Shown here: positions 1 to 8,405 of the stretch, in pieces
How positions within the stretch are numbered: the first letter of the stretch is position 1
Layout of the letters: each line of letters starts with the position of its first letter
Source of the DNA: UBA1258 sp963643225
GTDB lineage: Bacteria; Bacillota; Clostridia; Lachnospirales; Lachnospiraceae
DNA: 64,000 nt
Direction of reading: 5' to 3'
NCBI GenBank assembly: GCA_963643225.1
Contig: CAVIIX010000001.1
Coordinates: 1 to 64,000, forward strand
Made by a program: the position numbers and the translations under genes
Notes under the pieces: model-generated
Databases searched by the model: none
Seen by the model: only the letters and a program-made list of their open reading frames with translations
What the model was told of the DNA's origin: nothing

Positions 1-55
1 CGTAGTGCCGCTTTTATATGAGCAAGTAGCGAAGCGGATTGCGAATATCATTGAC
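1..55 (+). repeat. Dispersed repeat family I, 3' part of a copy cut by the window edge
   Basis: Begins with the last hairpin (CGTAGTGCC) and carries the conserved tail with AGCGAAGCGGATTGCGAATA and ATCATTGAC. It matches the 3' third of the full copy at 58661-58803. It abuts the end of the AlgX-like gene on the other strand. Whether the copy is complete cannot be seen because the window starts here. Confidence 0.75.
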
Positions 56-1626
56 TATTGTTTGCCGCTTTCTAAAATCTGAATAAGAGTATCAATGCTG
101 TCAAATAATTTGTTATCGTAGCGCTCAACGCTTGTGACGAACAGATAGTCTGCATTTAAAATATCCTTTGCAACATCATTAAGGCTTCCCTTGTCTGCAA
201 TTGTAGTGTAGGTAAAGTCCTTTGACAGGTAATAGGCCATGAGGTTTTTATAGGAATCACCTGTAATAACCGCACGTAATTCATTGCCGGCAGTTGAAAC
301 GCTTCTGGTAATTAAGGGTTCTGAGCCTTCAATCTCATTATAATCTGAATAAACTTCAGGCTTATAATCTACACGATAATCATAATCCTCACCGTAGTTT
401 TCGCGGCTTAAGCCTGCAAGATAGAGTAAATCGTTTCTTGAGGTATAGTCTGAATAGACACTTGCGTTAATGGGATTTGTGGTATCAAGCCCTACTGCCT
501 TGTACATAGACTGTAAAGCGATAAAGGCACCCATATGATTCCAATGGGTATCGTATTTATAATAAACGGGCCAGTAAACCTTGGCAGAAATAAGTGTATC
601 TAAAGGATAAATAATTGTCGTGTCAGTGGTAAGGCTTAAATAATCTAAAAGAGCTTTCTCACGTTTTGTTTCTGAGCTTACTTCAAGTGTAGGAAGGTAT
701 TCAGGGTATACGTGCTCTTTGTTAGGAAATATTGAAATTGATAATTTAATGCTTCTTTCATCACAAAGTGCCTGAAGCCTGTTTATTTTTTCTGCAAAAG
801 AAGCAAGTGTCTCTGAATCATATAGATTAGTCCCTTTATAATATTCAAGGTTTGCTTCACCTGCATAGAACATCCAGTCAAAGCGTCCAAGAAGGGTAGT
901 GTCGTTAATAATCTGCGGCGCCATATAGCTGGTGTCTATGTATTTTGCCACAAAATCCTTATATTCAACCTTGGCGCAAAGCGTGCATATATATTTTTTG
1001 TAGCCGTACGTCAGATACGAAACAGTGGATTCCTCGAGCAAAATCCAGGAATGCTCTGCAGGCGGTAAGGCTTTTGTGTATCTGCTTCCACATTCGCATT
1101 CATAAATTTCAACACCGGATTTTTCACAGGTGGCAGGAGTAGATTCAATAACCACATAATTATGCTCGTGTCCTGGAACGGTTTCTTCAGGCTCTGTATT
1201 TTCTTCGTTTATTAAAGGGTCTTCAGAGGCGGTATCGTATGTTGAAGCAGTACTTTCATTAAATTCATCAAAATCGGTAAGCTCTTCTGATACGGTACTG
1301 TGACCACCCTGTAAGAAAATCGAAACCTCTCTGTAGGTGTTCTGATAGGCTTTTTCAAGCTTACCGGTATATTTTTGATATAAATCGATTAAAAAGCGTC
1401 TGAAGGGAACACAGTCATCTATGAAGGCAGAAAGCTCGTCTCCGGAATCCATTAAGGAGGAAATTTTAAAGGTGTTTCTTTCGCGATTTTCTATGGAAAC
1501 GTCACTTTGCTCCTTATAAAAGTCTGCGTCAAATAAAGCTACGATTCCCCATAAAAGCCATGGAATGGTTAACGTCGCTATAAATAACAAAATATAGAGC
1601 TTTTTTAAAGAAAAATGTCTTTTCAT
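55..1626 (-). CDS. AlgX/AlgJ (DHHW-family)-like cell-surface O-acetyltransferase with Cys-rich insert
   Basis: A 523-residue SGNH-hydrolase-like protein of the AlgX/AlgJ/DHHW group, expected to work outside the membrane with the MBOAT protein encoded just upstream to O-acetylate a surface polysaccharide. One N-terminal membrane anchor (about residues 9-30) is followed by an acidic linker. Residues about 152-222 carry a His/Cys repeat module (Cys 167, 177, 179, 214, 217). The catalytic domain holds YDTHWNHMGA, the counterpart of the DHHW motif, and ITGDSYKN, a likely nucleophile block. I chose the ATG at 1626 because CTAGGAG lies 4 bases upstream of it; a longer reading frame would run back into the MBOAT gene. 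The family call is firm. The acetyl acceptor is unknown. Confidence 0.8.
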   Translation of the reverse strand: MKRHFSLKKLYILLFIATLTIPWLLWGIVALFDADFYKEQSDVSIENRERNTFKISSLMDSGDELSAFIDDCVPFRRFLIDLYQKYTGKLEKAYQNTYREVSIFLQGGHSTVSEELTDFDEFNESTASTYDTASEDPLINEENTEPEETVPGHEHNYVVIESTPATCEKSGVEIYECECGSRYTKALPPAEHSWILLEESTVSYLTYGYKKYICTLCAKVEYKDFVAKYIDTSYMAPQIINDTTLLGRFDWMFYAGEANLEYYKGTNLYDSETLASFAEKINRLQALCDERSIKLSISIFPNKEHVYPEYLPTLEVSSETKREKALLDYLSLTTDTTIIYPLDTLISAKVYWPVYYKYDTHWNHMGAFIALQSMYKAVGLDTTNPINASVYSDYTSRNDLLYLAGLSRENYGEDYDYRVDYKPEVYSDYNEIEGSEPLITRSVSTAGNELRAVITGDSYKNLMAYYLSKDFTYTTIADKGSLNDVAKDILNADYLFVTSVERYDNKLFDSIDTLIQILESGKQ

Positions 1627-1633
1627 AAAACTC

Positions 1634-3109
1634 CTAGAACTGGAAATATATAAAAGGATTGTAGGTGCTGTTTGCAAGGCACACAATGCTTAAAAGCAAT
1701 AATATGTAGGCAAAAATGTAGCCTATAGAGGATAAAATTTTACTGCCCATTTTAGGAAGAAGGCGCTGCAGTGGGCCTGAAAACAAAAAGCATAATATGA
1801 AGGCAAGTAACGTCTTACCGTTTAAATAATGCAGAATTCTGTATTCTGAATGATAATCGGTAAACATGCGCTTTATAAAGGTAAAGGCATCTAATAAATT
1901 ATCAGCTCTGAATATTACCCAGAAAAGCGTTACGATTACAAAGGTAAGTAATCTGTTTAAAAATTTTAATTTACTCTTTTTTAAAAGGTCACCTAAAAAG
2001 GCACGTTCCAAAATCAATAAAATGCCGTAGCCTACACCCCACACTAAAAAGGTCCAGTTAGCTCCGTGCCAGATTCCCGTCAAAAGAAAAACTATAAAGA
2101 TGTTTATGTAAGTGCGCTTTTTGCTGATTCTGTTGCCACCTAAAGGAATGTATACATAATCCTTAAACCATGTTGATAAGGAAATGTGCCAGCGGCGCCA
2201 AAAGTCCTGGACAGATTCAGCAAGGTAGGGTAAATTGAAATTTTCTTTAAAATTAAAACCAAACATTTTGCCAAGACCGATTGCCATATCGGAATAGGCA
2301 CTAAAATCATAGTAAATCTGGAAGGAATAGGAAATTGCACTAAACCATGCAAGACCGAAGCCTAAATGATTTAAATTTAAAGCCCATACCGTATCCACAA
2401 GCTCTCCCATGGTGTTTGCAAGAAAGACCTTTTTGGCAAGACCAAAGGAAAAACGCTTTATGCCCTCTGCAAAAAGAGAGGGTGATTCGAAACGCTCCGT
2501 TAACTGAAATTCTATGTCTTTATATTCAACTATAGGGCCTGCAATAAGCTGTGGGAAAAAGCAAATATAAAATGAAAAGCTTAAAAAATTCGGCTGAAGG
2601 AAGCAGGCACCTCTGTATACATCGATAGAATAGGAAAGGGCCTGGAAGGTATAAAAGGAAATTCCGATAGGAAGCACTATTTCAGGGATATTTAAAGCTC
2701 CGTTACCGGTTAAGGATAAAACATTTGAAATTACAGAGCCTGACTCTGAAAGCTGTGAATAAAATATATTTTCAACGGTAGAAACAGCTAAATTAAAATA
2801 TTTAAAGAAGAAAAGAATGGATAGATTTATTACTGTGTTTAATACAAGAGAAATTTTCCTACAGGTAAGAGAGTGGCGGCCGGGAACACATAAAAATCCC
2901 GATATCCAGTTAATAAAAATGATAACGAAAATTAAGGCAAGATATTTAACCCCGCCTAGTGCATAAAATATAATGCTGAAAATCAGCAATACTAAATTTT
3001 CACGCTTATGTGCATTGTCTAATTCCCTGTCTGTAAAAAAGAATGCGTAATAGACTAAAAGACATATGGGTAAAAATATAAGTAAAAAGAAAATTGAACT
3101 AAAGACCAT
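1634..3109 (-). CDS. MBOAT family O-acyltransferase (AlgI/DltB-like)
   Basis: A 491-residue polytopic protein of the membrane-bound O-acyltransferase family. It should pass acetyl groups across the membrane for the AlgX-like partner, whose gene starts 7 bases after this stop. Family signatures are DFWRRWHISLSTWFKDYVYI followed by PLGGNR (about residue 300) and GIWHGANWTFLVWG (about residue 346), which holds the invariant catalytic His. The ATG at 3109 is preferred over a TTG at 3121 because GGTGG lies 6 bases upstream of the ATG. An extended -10 sits at 3137-3145. The two genes form a compact surface-polysaccharide acetylation operon. Confidence 0.9.
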   Translation of the reverse strand: MVFSSIFFLLIFLPICLLVYYAFFFTDRELDNAHKRENLVLLIFSIIFYALGGVKYLALIFVIIFINWISGFLCVPGRHSLTCRKISLVLNTVINLSILFFFKYFNLAVSTVENIFYSQLSESGSVISNVLSLTGNGALNIPEIVLPIGISFYTFQALSYSIDVYRGACFLQPNFLSFSFYICFFPQLIAGPIVEYKDIEFQLTERFESPSLFAEGIKRFSFGLAKKVFLANTMGELVDTVWALNLNHLGFGLAWFSAISYSFQIYYDFSAYSDMAIGLGKMFGFNFKENFNLPYLAESVQDFWRRWHISLSTWFKDYVYIPLGGNRISKKRTYINIFIVFLLTGIWHGANWTFLVWGVGYGILLILERAFLGDLLKKSKLKFLNRLLTFVIVTLFWVIFRADNLLDAFTFIKRMFTDYHSEYRILHYLNGKTLLAFILCFLFSGPLQRLLPKMGSKILSSIGYIFAYILLLLSIVCLANSTYNPFIYFQF

Positions 3110-3136
3110 AAAATCCACCAAAACAAAATTCTATTA

Positions 3137-3145
3137 ATTATATCA
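3137..3145 (-). promoter_or_regulatory. Extended -10 promoter for the MBOAT/AlgX pair
   Basis: On the minus strand the sequence reads TGATATAAT, an extended -10 (TGn-TATAAT), about 28 bases before the MBOAT start. No good -35 is present at 17 bases, which is usual for extended -10 promoters. It would let the pair be transcribed apart from the ApbE cluster upstream. Confidence 0.45.
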
Positions 3146-3179
3146 TAGAATTACTGGAAAAAGATAAGTTTAGAGAAAT

Positions 3180-3707
3180 TTAAAGGTTGAGTGCCTTAAG
3201 AGGCTTTGTAACAAGCTTACAAGTTATTCCGATAAGAGCGCCTGAGGCTATTCCTGAAATTAAAAGAATTGGGAAATAATAAAATATATTAAAGCTTTTA
3301 AGCACAAGAAAAGCAACTGAAAGCTGCCCGATATTATGAAAAACAGCGCCTAAAATGCTGACTCCCAGCTGACTGAAAATATTCAGCTTTTTAAATACAT
3401 ACATAATTAAAAAACTTAAAAGTCCTCCTGCAAGAGAATAAAGTACAGAAGATAAATTACCAAACAAAAGGCCTGATAAAAAAATTCTTGTTATGCTTAT
3501 TAAGAGCACTAAAGGGGCGTTTAAAATATACAGACCTGATAAAACCGCTAAATTACCAAGACCTAATTTAATGCCCGGGATACCGGCTGCAATCGGTACT
3601 AAGCTTTCTATATAAGAAAATATTAAAGAAAGTGCAGCTAATAAGCCTGCTGCTGCAAGGCGCTTTGCCTTGTTGTTTTCTTTTGCTATATTATTCAGAA
3701 ACGGCAT
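3180..3707 (-). CDS. Gx transporter family membrane protein (heptaprenyl diphosphate synthase component I-like)
   Basis: A 175-residue, very hydrophobic protein with about five to six membrane segments. It resembles the Hpre_diP_synt_I / Gx transporter family (GIKLGLGNLAVLSGLYIL, GAVFHNIGQL). The old name suggests heptaprenyl diphosphate synthesis, but the sequence is that of a small membrane transporter or ECF-like substrate-binding component. The start overlaps the preceding NusG-domain-II gene by 17 bases, with AAAGGGA as ribosome site, so the two are translationally linked. In other Firmicutes this protein sits beside NusG-II and ApbE genes, as here. The substrate is not known. Confidence 0.8.
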   Translation of the reverse strand: MPFLNNIAKENNKAKRLAAAGLLAALSLIFSYIESLVPIAAGIPGIKLGLGNLAVLSGLYILNAPLVLLISITRIFLSGLLFGNLSSVLYSLAGGLLSFLIMYVFKKLNIFSQLGVSILGAVFHNIGQLSVAFLVLKSFNIFYYFPILLISGIASGALIGITCKLVTKPLKALNL

Positions 3708-4089
3708 CTATATTAATCCCTTTTGATTTATTCACTATTTTGATTTCAAGCTTATGAGGAAGACAGATAATTGATTCTCCACTCCTTGAAACAGGCTTGT
3801 GCTTTGCGCAATATTTATCCGGGCAGTCTGCATTTGACACATAAGCCTCGCCCTTTTCAATAACTATTGTGTTTGTCCCGTTTTCAGTAACGATTTCCTT
3901 TGTAATATTTTCCTTAAGCTTTAATTCATATAAGGCTTCCCCGTTAACACGTACAATTACATAATCACCAGGGTCTTTATTATAAAGGTCCGTAAAAAAT
4001 AAAAGCACGAATCCTGAAATAAGCAATATAAACAACAGAATTAAATCATTTTTTACAGATTGTGTAATGGTAGTCTGATGAAAAGTCAT
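3691..4089 (-). CDS. NusG domain II-containing membrane-anchored protein
   Basis: A 132-residue protein with one N-terminal membrane helix (about residues 15-34) and an extracellular NusG domain II. The domain shows the usual NADCPDKYC and IICLPHKLEI blocks, with a Cys pair that could form a disulfide. The start at 4089 (GAAGGA 7 bases upstream) overlaps the 3' end of apbE by 44 bases, so expression is coupled. Such proteins accompany ApbE and the Gx transporter in Firmicutes and are suspected to handle or receive flavin outside the membrane. That role is an inference. Confidence 0.85.
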   Translation of the reverse strand: MTFHQTTITQSVKNDLILLFILLISGFVLLFFTDLYNKDPGDYVIVRVNGEALYELKLKENITKEIVTENGTNTIVIEKGEAYVSNADCPDKYCAKHKPVSRSGESIICLPHKLEIKIVNKSKGINIDAVSE

Positions 4090-5065
4090 TCTTTATTCCT
4101 TCAGTTATAATGAGTTCTTCTTTATCCGTAAATAAAATACAGTCAAAAGCGTCAGCATTTGAACGCCAGAATTTTACAGCCTCATCGGTTCCCATTACGT
4201 AAAGTGCCGTTGAATAGGCATCTGCAAGAATCGGATCCTTTGAAACAATTGTAACGGACAACAGACCAGAATCTGCAGGGTAGCCGGTTTCAGGGTCGAT
4301 TATATGATGGTAGATTTTACCATTTTCCTCAAAAAACCTTTCATAGCCGCCAGAGGTAATGACGCATTTGTTTTTTACTGATATGTAACCTAAATAATCA
4401 AGGCTTTCTATTGGACTCTTTATTGCGATGTTCCATTTTGTACCGTTTGATTTTGTACCAAGGGCATAAACGTTACCGCCAAGGTTCAGCAAAGCGCTTT
4501 TTATATTGTTTTCTTTACAGATGTCTATTAATTTTTGGGTAGCATAGCCCTTTGCAATGCCTCCTAAATCAATTGAAGCACCATTTGATAATAAGGCTTT
4601 ATTATCCGTTAAAGTAAGAGCTGAGGAATTAACTGTTTTAACCAATTCATTTATTTTTTCTGTATTTGGGACATTATAGTCTTTTGTTACAAAGCCCCAT
4701 TCCATAACCATGGGATATACAAAGGGGTTAAAGGCGTTATTGGTTTTTTCTTTATAGGATAAGGCTAAAGAAAGGAGGGTGGCGGTATCTTCTGAAGCTA
4801 AAGCCTTTCCATTATTGTTTAAAGAAAAAATTTCACTGTTTTCATTTTCAGTAGAAAGCAAAGCTTCTAAATAAGAGATTTCTCTATTTATTTCATGAAG
4901 GGCAGCTTCTGAATTTTTACCGTTTAAGGTAATATCCATAACAGTATCAAAGGCGTAGAGGGTAGAGGAAGACTGAGCCTTGTTTTTAAAGAAGAAAATA
5001 CCATTAAAAATCAGTAACGTAATTAAAATAACATAAATAATTAAAGTAAGTACTTTTTTACTCAT
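4046..5065 (-). CDS. apbE: FAD:protein FMN transferase
   Basis: A 339-residue ApbE-type enzyme that attaches FMN from FAD covalently to Thr/Ser of partner proteins on the outer face of the membrane. A single N-terminal helix (about residues 5-25) anchors it; no lipobox Cys is visible. Conserved blocks include DLGGIAKGYATQK, LLNLGGNVYALG, ITSGGYERFF and HIIDPETGYPADSGL, with the metal-binding stretch DPILADAYSTAL near the C-terminus. It is first in a three-gene operon with NusG-II and Gx transporter. No flavinylated target with the usual motif (D-G-x-T/S-G-A-T/S) is seen in the window. The Shine-Dalgarno site is weak. Confidence 0.92.
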   Translation of the reverse strand: MSKKVLTLIIYVILITLLIFNGIFFFKNKAQSSSTLYAFDTVMDITLNGKNSEAALHEINREISYLEALLSTENENSEIFSLNNNGKALASEDTATLLSLALSYKEKTNNAFNPFVYPMVMEWGFVTKDYNVPNTEKINELVKTVNSSALTLTDNKALLSNGASIDLGGIAKGYATQKLIDICKENNIKSALLNLGGNVYALGTKSNGTKWNIAIKSPIESLDYLGYISVKNKCVITSGGYERFFEENGKIYHHIIDPETGYPADSGLLSVTIVSKDPILADAYSTALYVMGTDEAVKFWRSNADAFDCILFTDKEELIITEGIKNDFSSDYHYTICKK

Positions 5066-5112
5066 AAATAGATATTAGCAAAAGTTAATTGAATATACCA
5101 GTGAAAAAAGAT

Positions 5113-5122
5113 TAACGCTTTG
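5113..5122. promoter_or_regulatory. Distal operator half-site (TTAACGCTTT) in the apbE/SSS divergent region
   Basis: TTAACGCTTT here is the exact reverse complement of AAAGCGTTAA at 5205-5214, near the symporter promoter. Two matching sites about 92 bases apart in a divergent intergenic region fit a regulator that binds both, possibly with looping. The binding protein is not identified. Confidence 0.4.
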
Positions 5123-5162
5123 CTAAAGGAAAACATTGTTTTAAAAAAATCAATATTTATTC

Positions 5163-5191
5163 TTGACTTTTTGGGAATTGGAAATTATAAT
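5163..5191 (+). promoter_or_regulatory. Sigma-A promoter of the sodium:solute symporter
   Basis: TTGACT (5163-5168), a 17-base spacer and TATAAT (5186-5191) make a near-consensus promoter 80 bases before the symporter start. The expected transcription start near 5198 is directly upstream of the operator-like repeats at 5203-5228. Confidence 0.8.
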
Positions 5192-5202
5192 ACTGATATG
5201 CT

Positions 5203-5228
5203 TTAAAGCGTTAAAGCGTAACGCTTTT
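5203..5228. promoter_or_regulatory. Operator-like direct and inverted repeat
   Basis: TTAAAGCG occurs twice in tandem (5203-5210, 5211-5218). AAAGCGTTA (5205-5213) and TAACGCTTT (5219-5227) form perfect 9-bp inverted arms around five bases. The site lies just downstream of a strong promoter, where a bound repressor would block transcription of the symporter gene. Confidence 0.55.
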
Positions 5229-5270
5229 ATGCGCTGAAGTAAAACTACACTTTCATAGGAGGAAAGAAAA

Positions 5271-6806
5271 ATGGTAAGTAAAATTGTATTATTAATTATT
5301 TTCTTTGGAATTATGATTGGTGTAGGCGTCTATTCACGTAAGTCAGCAACCGATGTTAATGGTTTTGTCCTTGGCGGTAGATCAGTGGGTCCCTGGCTTA
5401 CTGCATTCGCCTACGGCACTTCATATTTTTCAGCAGTAGTGTTTGTAGGATACGCAGGACAGTTTGGATATAAATACGGTCTTGCATCCACGTGGATCGG
5501 TATCGGAAACGCTTTAATCGGATCCCTTTTAGCCTGGGTGGTTTTAGGCAGAAGAACAAGAGTAATGAGTAAGCATCTAGGCTCTGCCACAATGCCTGAT
5601 TTTTTAGGCAAGCGTTATCACTCAAGAGCAATTCGTGTGGCAGCAGCTTTGATTTCCTTTATATTCTTAATCCCCTACACGGCTTCGGTTTATAACGGCT
5701 TATCAAGACTTTTTGGCATGGCCTTCAACGTTCCTTATTCCGTATGCGTTATAGTAATGGCACTTTTAACAGGCGTGTATGTAATTTTAGGCGGATACAT
5801 GGCTACCGCAATCAACGACTTTATTCAGGGCATTATAATGCTCTTTGGTATTGTTGCAGTTGTAGTGGCGGTGTTAAACAATAACGGAGGCTTCTTTGAA
5901 GCCTACACTTCCCTTTCCATAATGGAAAGCGACTGTGCTGTAACTGAAGGCCTAAAGGGAGCTTATGTTTCTTTCTTTGGCCCGGATCCGGTTAACCTGA
6001 TGGGCGTTGTGATTTTAACAAGCCTTGGCACCTGGGGACTTCCTCAGATGGTTTCTAAATTCTATGCAATTAAGGATGAACGCTCAATTAAGACAGGTAC
6101 AATTATTTCAACCTTTTTTGCAATTGTGGTATCAGGTGGCTGTTATTTTTTAGGTGGCTTTGCACGACTTACGGATATTAACGAAATCACCGTTAACGAA
6201 TCGATTGTATACGATGCTATTATTCCTAACATGCTTTCAAAGCTTCCGGATATTTTAATCGGTATCGTGGTGATACTGGTGCTTTCGGCTTCCATGTCAA
6301 CTCTTTCAAGCTTAGTGCTTACATCAAGCTCCACAATTACACTTGATTTAATTAAGCCCTATGCAAAGGAGTCCTTAAGCGAAAAGAAACAGCTTTTGAT
6401 AATGAGAATCTTTATCGTAATATTTATTGTGGTATCTGTAATTATGGCACTTAATCCCCACACATTTATTGCTCAGCTTATGGGTATTTCCTGGGGCGCT
6501 TTGGCAGGTGCATTTTTGGCTCCCTTAGTATACGGCTTATACTGGAAGGGGGTTACAAGAGCAGGAGTCTTTGCAGGCTTTGTGGCAGGCATAGGCATCA
6601 CTCTTGTCAATATGGCATGTAGCTTTACTTCCCCCATTAATGCAGGTGCAATTGCAATGGTGGCAGGTCTTGTGGTAGTGCCTTTGGTATCTTTAGTTAC
6701 ACCTAAGCTTGATAAGGGAGAAATAGATTTCTCATTTAAGTGCTATGATAAAAAGAAGGTTATAGAAGAAAAGATTGCGCTTCCAGAAGATGTAATTTCA
6801 GAATAG
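5271..6806 (+). CDS. Sodium:solute symporter (SSS) family transporter
   Basis: A 511-residue polytopic protein of the SSS family with about 13 membrane helices. It uses the sodium gradient to import an organic solute. Supporting blocks are FVLGGRSVGPWLTAFAYGTS near the N-terminus, GGYMATAINDFIQGIIM (about residue 175) and LSASMSTLSSLVLTSSSTIT (about residue 340), the last being typical of the sodium-site region. The start has a strong AGGAGG 8 bases upstream. It stands alone between a strong promoter with operator-like repeats and a terminator, so it is a single regulated transcript. The substrate cannot be read from the sequence. Confidence 0.88.
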   Translation: MVSKIVLLIIFFGIMIGVGVYSRKSATDVNGFVLGGRSVGPWLTAFAYGTSYFSAVVFVGYAGQFGYKYGLASTWIGIGNALIGSLLAWVVLGRRTRVMSKHLGSATMPDFLGKRYHSRAIRVAAALISFIFLIPYTASVYNGLSRLFGMAFNVPYSVCVIVMALLTGVYVILGGYMATAINDFIQGIIMLFGIVAVVVAVLNNNGGFFEAYTSLSIMESDCAVTEGLKGAYVSFFGPDPVNLMGVVILTSLGTWGLPQMVSKFYAIKDERSIKTGTIISTFFAIVVSGGCYFLGGFARLTDINEITVNESIVYDAIIPNMLSKLPDILIGIVVILVLSASMSTLSSLVLTSSSTITLDLIKPYAKESLSEKKQLLIMRIFIVIFIVVSVIMALNPHTFIAQLMGISWGALAGAFLAPLVYGLYWKGVTRAGVFAGFVAGIGITLVNMACSFTSPINAGAIAMVAGLVVVPLVSLVTPKLDKGEIDFSFKCYDKKKVIEEKIALPEDVISE

Positions 6807-6822
6807 GAATTTTTGAATTTGG

Positions 6823-6855
6823 TGCGCTCCGTTTTCACGGAGCGCATTTTCTTTT
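6823..6855 (+). terminator. Rho-independent terminator after the symporter gene
   Basis: TGCGCTCCG (6823-6831) and CGGAGCGCA (6838-6846) pair perfectly over 9 bp around a 6-base loop and are followed by a T-rich run. Confidence 0.9.
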
Positions 6856-6987
6856 GCAGAAATTTGTGCTATACTGTCAAAAGTTTCTCGACATTTTAAG
6901 AAATATTTAAGACTCTTTTGGAAAATAACGAAGGCTATGCGTGCATAATATAAGTGTAGCAATTGATTAGCATAGGGAGATTGCAGC

Positions 6988-8391
6988 TTGATTAAAGATA
7001 ATCAGAGAGTATTTAACAGACTGTTTGTACTTATTGATATTTTAATAATGTTTTTTTCTTTGCCTGCGGCTTATATTGTAAAATTTGAAATTTTAAGCCC
7101 TAATGCAGTCGGGGTACTTCCTTTTGACAGGTATACTTCAATTTATATAATAATTGTACCGATTTTCATGCTGGTATATTTCATTATGGGTGTATACGAC
7201 CCAAAGCGTACCAGCCGTATAAAAAGTGAATGTAAAAACATTTTAAAGGCTGATTTACTGGGCATGAGCTTTGTAATCGCCCTTATCTTTATCGTAATTA
7301 AGGAAATTAACTATTCCCGTTGGGTTTTGGGACTGTTTTTTTTGATAAAATTTTTCTTAACCTGTTCCTTCAGGGTTGTGTTAAGACGTTTTCTACGTTA
7401 CCTTCGTAAATACGGTTATAACCAAAAACACATTTTGCTGGTGGGATATTCAAAGGCGGCTGAAAGTTTTATTGACAGAATCGTGGGAAATCCACAGTGG
7501 GGCTTTGACGTATTTGGTGTTTTAGACGATGCTATGGAAGCAGGCTTTGAATATAAAAATGTAAAGGTAGTAGGTAAATTAAAGGATTTAGAGGCGCTTT
7601 TACAAAACGAAGACTTACCGGAAGTGGCAATTACACTTTCACTTGATGATTACGGCAAGCTTGAAGAAATGGTAAGGATCTGTGAAAAGCAGGGTGTTCA
7701 CACCCAGTTTATTCCTGACTATGTTAAATTTATTCCAAGCCGTGCCTACACTGAAGATTTATTCGGTCTTCCTTTAATTAATATAAGATATGTGCCGCTT
7801 GCAAACGGAGGCTATGCTGCAATAAAGAGAATTGCGGATGTTTTAATGTCCTTCTTCGGCATTATTGTTTTTTCACCTGTAATGTTAATTGCGGCAATTT
7901 TAGTAAAGCTTTCAAGTCCGGGGCCTGTTATATTTAAGCAGGAACGCGTCGGTTTACATAATAAAACCTTTAATATGTATAAATTCCGTTCCATGCGCCT
8001 TCAGACAGATGAAGAAGAGAGGGCGGGCTGGACTACAGAAGGGGACCCAAGAGTTACCGTAATAGGAAGCTTTTTAAGACGTACAAGTTTAGACGAGCTT
8101 CCTCAGCTATTTAATATTTTTGTCGGCAATATGAGCCTGGTGGGCCCTCGTCCGGAAAGACCTCAGTTTGTTGAAAAATTTAAGGAAGAGATTCCCCGCT
8201 ACATGATTAAACACCAGGTACGTCCGGGCCTTACGGGCTGGGCTCAGGTAAACGGTCTGCGTGGAGACACATCCATTGAAGAGAGAGTAAAATACGACAT
8301 TTACTACATTGAAAACTGGAATATATTTTTTGATATAAAAATTATACTTATGACATTCTTTACAGGCTTTATAAATAAGAATGCGTATTAA
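6988..8391 (+). CDS. Exopolysaccharide polyprenyl-phosphate sugar phosphotransferase (WcaJ/EpsE-like)
   Basis: A 467-residue membrane enzyme that loads the first sugar phosphate onto undecaprenyl phosphate to begin exopolysaccharide or capsule synthesis. The N-terminal half has four membrane helices and a CoA-binding-like fold (about residues 145-250). The C-terminal half is a bacterial sugar transferase domain with KRIADVLMSFFGIIVFSP, FKQERVGLHNKTFNMYKFRS, TSLDELPQLFNIFVGNMSLV, GPRPERPQFV and RPGLTGWAQVNGLRG. The start is TTG at 6988, with GGGAG 8 bases upstream. The genes that follow are not glycosyltransferases, so it is not part of a visible polysaccharide cluster. The sugar donor is unknown. 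Confidence 0.9.
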   Translation: MIKDNQRVFNRLFVLIDILIMFFSLPAAYIVKFEILSPNAVGVLPFDRYTSIYIIIVPIFMLVYFIMGVYDPKRTSRIKSECKNILKADLLGMSFVIALIFIVIKEINYSRWVLGLFFLIKFFLTCSFRVVLRRFLRYLRKYGYNQKHILLVGYSKAAESFIDRIVGNPQWGFDVFGVLDDAMEAGFEYKNVKVVGKLKDLEALLQNEDLPEVAITLSLDDYGKLEEMVRICEKQGVHTQFIPDYVKFIPSRAYTEDLFGLPLINIRYVPLANGGYAAIKRIADVLMSFFGIIVFSPVMLIAAILVKLSSPGPVIFKQERVGLHNKTFNMYKFRSMRLQTDEEERAGWTTEGDPRVTVIGSFLRRTSLDELPQLFNIFVGNMSLVGPRPERPQFVEKFKEEIPRYMIKHQVRPGLTGWAQVNGLRGDTSIEERVKYDIYYIENWNIFFDIKIILMTFFTGFINKNAY

Positions 8392-8405
8392 ATAAGGATT
8401 AATAA

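Noticed and set aside
5398..5631. Minus-strand frames inside the sodium symporter gene
   Set aside because: Shadows of a strongly supported membrane transporter gene.
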